Source: Marsupella aquatica
Taxonomy: Eukaryota; Marchantiophyta
DNA: 64,000 bases
Assembly: GCA_973895155.1 (NCBI GenBank)
Contig: OZ316892.1
Coordinates: 23,560,001-23,624,000 of the forward strand
Direction of reading: 5' to 3'
The position numbers were made by a program, and so were the translations under genes. Shown one piece after another: positions 11,071-20,905 of the stretch. How positions within the stretch are numbered: the stretch's first letter is position 1; every line of letters begins with the position of its first letter. Below the pieces are notes generated by a model. That model had not been told where the DNA came from, made no database searches, and saw only the letters and a list, made by a program, of their open reading frames with translations.

Positions 11071-14000
11071 ATGGCGACCACTCGCTTAATACTACAGGTT
11101 CTGGAGACTTATCAGAAAGCGCGCATCACATTTGCCCAAACAGTGGCAGAGTTTTCCAACAAACCCACAGTAAGAGATCCATCAGATTGACTGTACTCAG
11201 TGAGGTAGTCAGTGTAACATTTTTGTAAATGGTCTGTCAATAGTTGTGTTAGGTTATTTGTGAGACATTACCAACATTACTGATTTCCGATTTCAGAATC
11301 ATTTGCAAATGTGAATTCATTGTCACATAAGAAATCTGTGCAAATGGATTGAGTGATTGATTACAAAACATTTGAATCCAATTCCATGGAATTAGTAGTT
11401 GCAGTGGGGTTTGCTTAAAGGTCCTCTATCAGATTATTTACTTTCTCTTGTTCAGATGTCTCTAAGTCTTGTCACCCATGCATTTAAATACCCACTGACC
11501 TTAAAAGCTTACTCTTCCAATGCTCTCCCTCCTGGTTCTTTGTTGTAATCAGCCAGGATGAACAAATCAAGGTTGCAGCCTGGCTTGTACAAAGGAAGTA
11601 GATCATATTCAAATTATCATCGCCCTAAATCAATTATCTAATTTGCTAGTGCAAGGGAAACCAACAGATTACACAAAGGCCAAGACAGCTACTACATTGG
11701 CCATTGGCACCAAATCTGAGAGTTTGTTTATCCAACAATCAGGTCCTATGGATGCGACAAACATGAACAAACTAATAATTTACTAAATGCAAAGAGGCCT
11801 TAGGGAGCTATCCAATGAAAAAGTTGTAATTCGACACTCTGAGATGCATGGTGCATGCTTGCTATTGTGCAGAATGTAGAGGTGTTACACAATGCAGGAT
11901 GCATGCAGTTGTTGAGGCCGCTCTTGCTCGACAGTGTGCCTAATATTCAACAAACCGCTGCGCTTGCACTGTCACGATTGGCTGGCTACAGTGAAGAGCT
12001 AGCTGAGGCTATTGTTCATGAAAATATTTTGATCCAACTTGTCTATTCTCTTAGGTTCTTTAATCCAACCATGCTACCTTCTAGACAAACAACACCTAGA
12101 CATTGAATTTAATGAGCAAAAGGATAAAGTGTCTTGCATATAAAATGCATAATAATTGATAGTAGATTTTTATTGTGATAGCACATTTATGATAGGATAA
12201 GTTAATAATAACACAATCTCATGATACCTCTGCCCTAGTGGGGGATTTAATGTATAAAGACAGATGTACAAGTTAATCAAAGAATATCAAGAAGAAAGTG
12301 TGGCATCCTTCTCCCATGAGCTACAGAGTTTATGTGGAGATATTCAACCAAGACTCACATAGTAAAAAACACCCTCGATAGAACAGTGAAAATATTTAAA
12401 ACTTTTGATTCGGTCCATTCATTGTAATTTCCTGTGCATGTCTATCTTACTAACTTGCCAAACCACTGTCCACTTTATGTTTATTTCAGGGAACAAAACA
12501 GATACAACAAAAGGGCTGCAGCATCTGTGTTGAGAGCAATAGCCAAACACTCTGCACCACTGGCTCAAGCATGTGTTGATGCTGGAGCAGTGCAACCACT
12601 TGTCCTTTGCCTTGAAGAGTTTGACCCAGCTGTTAAGGAGGTTGGTGCATGGGCTTTGGGGCACATTGCCCGCCACAATAGTGATCTGGCTCAGTATGTT
12701 GTGGATGCTGGAGCAGTTGCCTTGCTCGTGCTCTGTGTACAGGTATGATGCATATTCACAAGTGCAATAGATAGATCTAATGGCTCAGTAGGTGAACTAT
12801 GAATGCCACCTTTCAAATGCACCATGCATACTAAAGTTTCATAAAACAAGGTGATCATAACATTTAGGGTTTTTGCTTCACAGAGTCTACTTGAGTCTGT
12901 GGTGGAAACCTATCCTTATGCTAGGAGGTGTGTGGTGGAAATAAATGGGTGGATTTGGATATCTTGGCTGGTTTGTAGGAACCCGAGCTGACGCTAAGGC
13001 ATTGCTCGGCAGCAACTTTGTCTGATATTGCCAAACACACTCCAGAGCTTGCCCAGGGTATTGTTGATTCTGGCGTAGTTCCATTCATTGCTCCTCTTAT
13101 CACACATACCGATACCAAATTGAAACGAGAGGTACTAGTCTGCATGCTTTGTGTCTGTCCCATTTTCTCCTTAGTTGAATCCTTAGTTTTCTTTTGTCTA
13201 GTAAGCTCTTAGCTACAGAATTGTGACCAACCTCTGACTTTCTCTTTCCATGATATCTTCTACTTTCTTGGTCAAGGTCTTAGGGTGAATTGAAATCTTT
13301 TTCTCAGTTGTCAATTATGGCTTAGGCCGGGGGCTTGGGATTAACCTGAAGAAAAAATTGAGTAGATGGTTGGATTTTCCGACATACTTTGGTCTCAATA
13401 TACTTAGTTTGAATGAGTGTTTGCTTGTGTGTATACATGAATTGATGAATCTCACAACTAAGAGTCTATAGTATTGTTCTGAACAGGTATGTGCTGTTCT
13501 CTTTCAAATTGCAAAGCAGACAGCTGACTTGGCTGAGGTAATTATTGTCCTAGACTGTCACACTGGCACCTTTGTAAGTTAAGTATTATATGAATTTGAT
13601 TTTATCTTACATGCCATCCCAATTGAAGTGGAGAACCACTCTTGAGAGGGATTATCTTTGGAATGTACATCAATGTGACCAGACACTTGGTGATAGCTGA
13701 CTGTTGACACAGTTTGTGGGAACTATACCATGCAGGTTATTGTTGCTGCGGATGTATTTCCAAGGATATTCACCTTGTTGAAGGACACAGATCCCATGGT
13801 TCGAAGAAATGCAGCTTCAGTGGCCCGTGAGGTTTGCAAGCACACACCTGAGTTAGCACAACTCATAGTTGCAACCGGTGGTGTGGCAGCCCTTGTAGAT
13901 AATATATCTGAAGTCACTGGCAATGAGCGTTTACCTGGTAAATCATCTTGCAACTCCTTTTCAATAGTTAGTAAGTGTTGGATAGAGTTATTTGACAAGA

Positions 14001-15537
14001 GATAGTTTGCTATTGAGTGATAAAGAGGTTAGNNNNNNNNNNNNNNNNNNNNNNNNNNNNNNNNNNNNNNNNNNNNNNNNNNNNNNNNNNNNNNNNNNNN
14101 NNNNNNNNNNNNNNNNNNNNNNNNNNNNNNNNGTATATGTGTGTGGGTGGGATGGGTTTTGTGGGTAGTGGATTGGAGTTCTGATTATCTGCTCGGCCCG
14201 TGGTTGTCCACTTTGTGGCCCTGATTTAATCCTTTCTCCTTCCTGGTGCGGGGTCCCTGTCGGATCCGTTGGGGCTCACCCTGGTCTGGGTTCCCTACAG
14301 AAAAACTGTCACATTGGGATGGGGGGAGTCTAATTATATTTCCTCCCCATTTCCGTGCAAGACCAAAAAAAAACATGAAAATACCTATTTTTTAACCCAT
14401 GCAATTCCAAGGGCTTTTTGTACTTGGCACCCCTGGCCAAGGTTTGTATGATTGAATTTTATGCCAACTGTTCTCTTGATGTAAATTGTTGAGTTGACCA
14501 TGCACATTGACCTAGGAGCGATTGCATCATTTTATTTGAAGTTGCTACACGTCTAAACCTTTGATTCGGACAACAATTCTGACAGGTATAATGGCACTGG
14601 GATACATTGGAGCATTCACCGAAGCTCTTGCATTAACAGTAATTGCTTCAAATGGTCTTCCACCTTTGCTGGATGCTCTGAAGAATGAGATTGAGGACCA
14701 CATCAAGAGCGCAACTGCATGGACTTTGGGGCAGATTGGGAGGCATACACCCAATCACGCCAAAGCAGTGGCAGAAATAGGTGTCCTACCACAACTGGTT
14801 CTCTTTTTCATCTCCAAAGTCAGCAGTGAAGACTTGCAAACAAAGTGTAAAAAGGCCTTCAAAAGCATCGTGGACAGGCTCACCTACTTCCCAGCTCTTG
14901 ATTCATTGCTCCAGGTATGCTCAGTTTAATTGCTAACAGCAATCACTTATGTACTTTCCATATTAATTGAGTTCCATCATTGGGGACGAGTATTTTTCTT
15001 GGGTATTAAATATGTTTTGAGCCTTTTGATTATTCTGGATAAGGTTCACTGTAGGTATTGAAACAGCATTGCCATATTTGAGATGGGCACTGAGATGTGA
15101 ACTTCCTTGCAGGGTCCACAGAATTGTCATATTTGAGATGGGCACTGACATTTTAGCTTTCTTGCAGGGGCCACCGCTGCCTGAAGAGTTGATGAAGTAT
15201 GTGATACAACAGTTGTCAAAGATCATACCTAATGACAACGATGCACGTACCAAGTTTGTCACATCTGGAGGTTTCGCCAAGGTGCAACAAATTCAAGCTG
15301 AGCAAGGCAGCGAGATGAGGGAGTCACATTGACAATATGAACAAGGCTTATCCTATTGAAATAGTTCATTACTATTCTCCTGGGTATTCTGAGATCCTTC
15401 TACAAAAATTGACAGAAAAGGTGAATAAGCCTGTGGGGAAGGATAGCCCAAAGCCTGGTGGAAAAGATTCACCATCTAAAAAGGATAGTCCTAAAACTCC
15501 TGCTCCAAAAAGCCCCAAGTCTGCTAAATCCAAATAG
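11071..15537 (+). CDS. SPAG6: SPAG6/PF16 axonemal central-pair armadillo protein, eight exons, one frameshift
   Basis: Exons by GT-AG borders and by match to the family: 11071-11169, 11873-12054, 12490-12742, 12979-13131, 13487-13537, 13736-13937, 14586-14914, 15168-15537. Phases agree through exon 7. The product starts MATTRLILQVLETYQKARITF and continues as tandem armadillo repeats with family signatures: IQQTAALALSRLA, VLRAIAKHSAPLAQ, WALGHIARHN, LSDIAKHTPELAQ, REVCKHTPELAQ and WTLGQIGRHTPNHA. In algae and animals this protein sits on the C1 central-pair microtubule and is needed for flagellar beating, so here it should serve motile sperm. In exon 8 the frame breaks at about 15321-15330: one extra base (around 15325) gives an early TGA at 15330, yet the next frame carries the conserved YPIEIVHYYSPGYSE tail to a stop at 15535. 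The corrected protein is about 545 residues, longer than the roughly 510 of animal SPAG6, owing to a Lys/Pro/Ser tail with KDSP repeats. The break may be a sequencing error or a recent mutation. Confidence 0.9.
14033..14132. other. Assembly gap, 100 N
   Basis: Exactly 100 N within intron 6 of the SPAG6 gene, the usual size for a gap of unknown length. It hides the head of a SINE whose tail follows at once. No exon of the expected protein is missing across it. Confidence 0.98.
14133..14373 (+). mobile_element. SINE, 3' part, in SPAG6 intron 6
   Basis: The text after the gap matches the body of the SINE at 61163-61482: a run of gtgtgtgggtgg, 'gattatct.ctc', 'ggttgtccacttt', 'tttaatcct.tctcc', then a diverged 3' part ending in a nine-A run (about 14366-14374). 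The Pol III-box head is in the gap, so no TSD can be checked. Confidence 0.7.
15071..15168 (+). repeat. 55-bp tandem duplication carrying a 3' splice site
   Basis: The words catatttgagatgggcactga and cttgcaggg.cca occur at about 15072-15114 and again at about 15128-15170. Both copies end in a good AG acceptor. The second acceptor (AG at 15166-15167) joins exon 7 to exon 8 in frame. The first lies 55 bp upstream. Confidence 0.75.
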
Positions 15538-17082
15538 CATTAATGCCCTTTATTCTTTGTATGTGTGATAAAATTGTGTACTTTATGTTCAGTGTGGATT
15601 TTTTGTGAGTCAAAAATACCTCCACACTATCTGTGTGCTGTGCCATTAATACAGTTAGACGACGCAAAAAGGTATAGGGCTTCTGGTCAAAGGCTGAGGT
15701 ACCCAAAATTTATGTTATATTATTCTTTTACTAGGTTAGTGGCCAAGCCTTTAGGTATGGTGGGATTTCTTTACTTGGTTTGAGGGATGAAGGTCCACAC
15801 TTTTCATAGTGCAAGTGATCTCCTTTACAACCTCGATCGTGCAAAAGGTGAAACATTTATGGTCAAATCTCCTGCAGTTACTTCTACAGTAGTGATGTTC
15901 GGTTCATTTTTTCAATTATTATGCTGGTGGGTCAATTTTGTGTCCATTGGAATTTTATTTGTTTTTATTTGTGGGGGGGGGGGGGGGGGGGGGTGGGGAT
16001 ATTTTGATGGCCATCAAGTGGATACATGGAGCCTTCTCTTAGAAGTATAAGGCTCATGAGGTAGAACTGAAAGCTTCAATGTTAAGACGAAAGGATACAT
16101 CCCACTTGACTAGGATAATCATTTGCAGGTTGACATCCTCCCTCCAAGATTTTTATGGAGAGAAAGTTCTCAACCTCATAGAATACTCTATGACCAACGA
16201 AGACTCAATAAACATCTCTGTATTTTCTACAGTTCGGTCACACTGTTATAATATATCCAATAATAAATATTATAACCCAACTACAGTACCTCACCCTCGG
16301 ATAGTGGATTGAGTTTTGGGGGTCCCAGTACTAGTATTAATGCATTCCTTCAGTCAAAAGGATACTATGCTACACTGGTTTGCTACACTGGTTTGCTACA
16401 CTTGCCTCAACCCTGGAATAAACCTAAAGAATGATATTCAATGATTGTATACAACACTGCCAGAGAACAAACAGCTCCACTCGGGGAGACAGGATCCAAA
16501 GGGCAAGAGACCCAGTAACAGGAGTAAACCAGAGAAAAACCCCACAAAAACAGAGAAATCCAAAAGGAGTCAGAGAGTTCGTACAATGACAAAGGAATTA
16601 AAGCCCTACTTGGCGGTAAACTGAAAAGCCTTGTAAAGCTTAGGAGTAATCAGAGTAAGAGAGTTCATACAATGACAAAGGAACTAAAGCCCTACTTGGC
16701 AATAAACTGGAAAACCTTGTAAAGCTTAGGAGGAAATCTTGTAGGACGGTCACAAAGAGGCATGTCTCTAGCGTCCCTAAAACCAACAAATTCATCTATT
16801 TGTTTGTCCAATGGCATAGGTACATGTAGAGGATCACAAATTTTTCTAATGGCCTGAGATGAACAGGAATGTGTAGATTCCCCAGAAAACCTGAGAACAA
16901 TTTGTCTAGAACCCCTAAAACAAAGTGCATCATGGAGAGGAATTTGTAGAGCGACCCTATTTATAAGAGAGCCCCTAAAAACAAGATCCTAGGCCCTCTC
17001 TTTGTTCAATGGCACACTTGAGGTCTTCATATATTGTCAATTGCTCAAGCACAGTTCATCTCCACCGATGGTGGCTGATTGA
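15538..17082. other. Intergenic between SPAG6 and the lipocalin
   Basis: This holds the 3' UTR of SPAG6, a 21-G homopolymer at about 15973-15993, a short ctacactggtttg tandem near 16370-16405 and an 85-bp tandem duplication (about 16570-16735). The part nearest 17083 is the 3' flank of the minus-strand lipocalin gene. I recognise no coding sequence. Confidence 0.5.
16570..16735. repeat. 85-bp tandem duplication
   Basis: The series agagagttc.tacaatgaca, aaggaa.taaagccctactt and ccttgtaaagcttaggag occurs twice, starting near 16570 and 16655, with a few substitutions. Confidence 0.8.
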
Positions 17083-18378
17083 TTACCTGCCGTTGTAGCG
17101 AGGAATGTCGGAGGGAGGATTTCCACAGATGCTGGGATTCTGCACCGTGAAAATGAATGGAGTGCTGCAATAGTTCGTCACACCCAACGCCGCTGCTTTG
17201 GCAAGCAGCCTCTTCACTGAGGCTTCCGGCAGCGATGGTGTTCTGGAGAGAATGAACAGCGTCTCCTCAATGCCTCCTCCGTTAAGATCACAACCATAGA
17301 CTAGCGAAGCAGCATAGCCTCCATTTGGCCCCCTTCCTTCCACTGCAAGAACCCAATACGCACCCGATTGGAAGCCGGCAAATGAGACCACCAGCTTCCC
17401 TGCAAAGCTCACGTTCTGTTGAGCCATGCCAACGATCCGGCTGTATCCCGTCTGCCCTGTGCTGGGATCCAGGAAGAGCCCCGCGAGCCCCACAATGCCA
17501 GCGAGAGATTCTTGGATTTTCCCAAGCTGTGCCGTTATGGCACCCTCGCCTTCCGAAATCAACTCCACCGCCTTGTAGAGCTTGGTGGAATGAGCACCAT
17601 CCCCATCGGCCGCCAATTTTGCTGCAACTTTCGCCACACTCTGTTTGGCATTCTCGATTATTCCCACTGTTGCAGCTATGGCAATGGTTGTCCCGTTAGA
17701 CCTCGCTACCGTCCCGATGAGAGCTGCAACATGTTCGGTGGCCTTGCCCTGCCCTTGTCCCAGCTGAGCATCCAGCTCTTGGATTTTGGTGACAGCCTTG
17801 GCTAAGCTGTCAAGGCCGGAATCAATCTTTCTGATGGCCCCCTCGATCGTGTGCGTACCGGAGGCAAGAGCTGCAGCTGGACCAGGGCATTGCGTTGCAA
17901 TTGCAGAAGCCACAGTGGATATGAGAGCGAGACCCTGGGCAAGAGAGGAATTGGAGCTCTTAGACTCTTGGTCGGTTACAGCGCAGATGGAGAAAGCTTG
18001 GGAGCAAATTTGGCTTGCGCTGATGGAGATGACCTGCTGAGAAACGTTGTGTGCAGGAAATCCGAGGCTATAGATTGTGTTGACCACTTTGACCTCAGCT
18101 CCTCCGTCAGCTGGGGAGGATGGAGGGTTCAGAAGAGTGTAATTGGCGATCACGCATATGCCACCAGCTTCTGACAGGTTTTTGAAGTTGGCAGTGGAGC
18201 CTATCTCGTACCAACGCCCTCCATAGGTGGTGATGTCGAACTTATCGTATGTGGGGAGGTCAAGACAAGTCGGTCGAGAGAGTGTAAGCGGGCAGAAGGA
18301 CTGAGGCTGCTTGGCTCTGCCGACCTGAGCTGACTGGAGAAGGATCAGTGTAAGCATAGTCAACAAGATGGAGGCCAT
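17083..18378 (-). CDS. Secreted lipocalin with an inserted helical segment
   Basis: A single-exon ORF of about 431 residues if started at the Met at 18378. That start gives a clean signal peptide (MASILLTMLTLILLQSA). The ORF also stays open upstream to a Met at 18489, but that adds an unlikely N-terminus. Mature residues begin KQPQSFCPLTL. The first lipocalin signature is FDITTYGGRWYEIGSTANF (GxW motif). Strand-like sequence follows to about residue 115. The C-terminal half matches the rest of an apolipoprotein-D/plant-type lipocalin: KLVVSFAGFQSGAYWVLAVE, LFILSRTPSLPEASV, then a Cys near the end. Between them lies an extra segment of about 150 residues rich in Ala, Lys and Glu with heptad-like helices (for example AKAVTKIQELDAQLG, QSVAKVAAKLAA). 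Ordinary lipocalins are 160-200 residues. Several N-x-S/T sites fit secretion. Ligand and role are unknown. Confidence 0.78.
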   Translation of the reverse strand: MASILLTMLTLILLQSAQVGRAKQPQSFCPLTLSRPTCLDLPTYDKFDITTYGGRWYEIGSTANFKNLSEAGGICVIANYTLLNPPSSPADGGAEVKVVNTIYSLGFPAHNVSQQVISISASQICSQAFSICAVTDQESKSSNSSLAQGLALISTVASAIATQCPGPAAALASGTHTIEGAIRKIDSGLDSLAKAVTKIQELDAQLGQGQGKATEHVAALIGTVARSNGTTIAIAATVGIIENAKQSVAKVAAKLAADGDGAHSTKLYKAVELISEGEGAITAQLGKIQESLAGIVGLAGLFLDPSTGQTGYSRIVGMAQQNVSFAGKLVVSFAGFQSGAYWVLAVEGRGPNGGYAASLVYGCDLNGGGIEETLFILSRTPSLPEASVKRLLAKAAALGVTNYCSTPFIFTVQNPSICGNPPSDIPRYNGR

Positions 18379-19905
18379 CTTACGGATCAAGCCTGCAACG
18401 GCGACAGAGACGCAGCAGACTTCGACGAAGCTTTCAAGTAGATTTGTCGACCAAATGCTGAAGTCAGTTGAAGAAGTATTGACGCACACGATATATGGCC
18501 AGGAGCTCCACCCTGAAACTCAGCTTGCAACTAATGTTGGTCCTCTCGATCCCCTACATTAATCACGGAACGAAGACCCCATTTTACCTGATGACTGTCT
18601 ACTAAACCCTAGACGTTACAAATCACGAGAATAGACCCCAATTTTAGTCGATTTCTATCCATTCAACAATCTCCAACAACCATCCATATATAACAATAAC
18701 AATTTTCTATAACGATCATCGAACTTAACTTTAAATTTGCATGGAATGTCTATCTGTTCATGAGTCGACAGAAAGTATGAAACTGACCTCTACATAGCTG
18801 GTTCACATATGGTGGTCACTCTCTTGTTGACTGAAGTCGTTCTCACAGTCACGTTACGAGGTATCCAACGGGCATTGTGCCCAATCCTATCTCGAGAGAC
18901 ACAGAGAATGATGGAGTTTACAAGTGTCAGATCTCAACACTGAGGCAACTTTAAATCCTGACTGAGATTCAAGGCTAGGGGGATACGTGGCCAGTTTTCA
19001 CTCCCCATTGGTATTTCTGTGGCTCAGCTGAAGGTGGGGTTGGACCACATTCACGGAGATTGCAGCAGAAATCTTTTGCTGAAGGTATATTCCTCGAAAT
19101 CCGCAGGTTTGTTTCAGAAGCTGTCTGCGAAACTGCGTTCGTGTGACAGATCCCAAGCATCTGCAGCCAGGAAGCCAGTTGCTCTGATGTACCTCTACCG
19201 AGATAATATTATACAGCCTCCTTGGGGTTATCTTGATGTAGACCTTGAAGTACCTACTGTAGGTCTCGAGCTCCTGGCCTACAATTCGCACATTCTGGAT
19301 ACTCTGTTCGAACAATCCTGCAATTCCACTAGCACAATCTCACTACTTCGTAATCATTCGCCATGGCTGCAGCAGTGATTTCTAGTCACCATTTTTGGAA
19401 TGCGATTTCCTTGCAAAGAATTACTGAAACCTTGCGGCTGCACTCGATCTTCGTCAATGTCGACTGTGAGGCGAGGCAACACACCATCAACTCTGCTTTA
19501 AACGGGATAGGCAGTGCTCGTTGAATTCATTACTGCCTCGAATAGCTAGAGTAAATTGCATTCCATGAAACGGATGTCGTTTCCGTTGTGACAGGCTTTG
19601 GAGCTTCAGAGCTTTCAGTTGGTACAGTAGGTATTTTCAACGGCAACTGACTATGGGAGAAGTTTGTTCAGTAGGATATGCCAAAAGAAGGTCAACAAGG
19701 TTGAACAACGCACTACATTCGTACAGTTTTAGTACATATAATTAATGTGGTTCGTCGTCAAAGGTTGCTGTCTCCTCCGTTGGATCCTTGGATTCGCGTT
19801 GGGCATATATATCCCTGCTGTGTGCATTCATTGATTGAAAGTAAAAAACTAAGATTCTCACGATAAATCTAATCTAACACTTTAATATGTCATTGCCGTC
19901 TCTCT
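18379..19905. other. Intergenic, upstream of the lipocalin
   Basis: The first few hundred bases should be the promoter and leader of the minus-strand lipocalin. Beyond that I see only short frames without a recognisable domain. Confidence 0.45.
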
Positions 19906-20905
19906 ACCCTGAGTTAAATCTACGTCAAGTTAATGTTCCCCCACTTTCCCGGGGAGCCGTACACTGCCCTTCCCAATCCCCGATGCTGCTGCCCGCTCTG
20001 GCCCAAGTTTGGCAGAACATAAACCAATACTCTACGATTTAACGCATGCGTTCCAGTCCAATCGACTTTGCGCCATCAACTTTGGGTTTATGTTTTGGCA
20101 CCCATCACTTTTTGTCGGCCGCTCCAACCCGGTCGACTTTGTGTCATCAACTTTTTGGAAATAAGTGTTGCCAAGACATAAACCACAACTCCATAGAGAA
20201 TAAGTACTTGGCATAACATAAACCAAGAGTCTAACAATCATGACTCTCAACCAAAGTATTAGGCTCCCCTTGAACACTTAGATTCTATTACAAAATAGGT
20301 ATGACTCCATCGGAAAGAAGTGTTGCTAGAACATAAACCATGACTCCATCGAGAAGAAGCATTTGGAAAAACATCGACCAAGACTCTAGAATCATGACTC
20401 TTAACCAAAATACTAGGTTGTGCCTAAATGCTTAGACTGTCTTACTAAACAAACATCACTCCCTTGGAAAGAAGTGTTGCCAAAACATTAATCACAAGTC
20501 CATAGAGGATAAGTATTTGGCACAACATAAACCAATACTCTATAAATCATGACTCTTAACCAAAGTACTAGGCTTGCCTTGAACACTTAGACTCTCTTAC
20601 AAAGAAAATATAACTTTGTTGGAAAGAAGAGTTGCCAGAACATAAACCACGACTCCACAAGGAAGAAGTCGATGACACAAACTTAAGTCGTCGGGCTGGA
20701 GCGAGCGAATGTGCCAAAACATAAACCCGCAGTCGATGGCACAAAGTCGATCGGGCCGGAGCGCATGTGTTAAATCTTAGAGTATTGGTTGATGTTCTGC
20801 CAAACTTGGGCCGGAGCAGCAGCAGCATCGGGGATTGGGACGGGCAGTGTACGGCGCCCCGGGAAAGTGGGGGAGCATTAACTTGATGTAGATTTAACTC
20901 AGGGT
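19906..20905. mobile_element. Long-terminal-inverted-repeat (foldback/MULE-like) non-autonomous element
   Basis: The left end starts accctgagttaaatctacgt and the right end is its near-exact reverse complement. Inverted identity continues inward for roughly 200 bp with substitutions: the left words gttcccccactttcccgggg, cagtgtacgg complement and ttggcagaacat all return inverted near 20760-20890. Between the arms lie about three degenerate tandem copies of a unit of roughly 160 bp (gaagtgttgcc.aaacataa, atcatgactcttaaccaaa, cttagactctcttac). There is no ORF for a transposase. I could not find a convincing TSD, so the exact ends and superfamily are open. Confidence 0.7.

Noticed and set aside
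20030-20660. A CRISPR-like array
   Set aside because: The units are degenerate, about 160 bp long, without constant-length spacers, and lie inside an inverted-repeat element in plant DNA.
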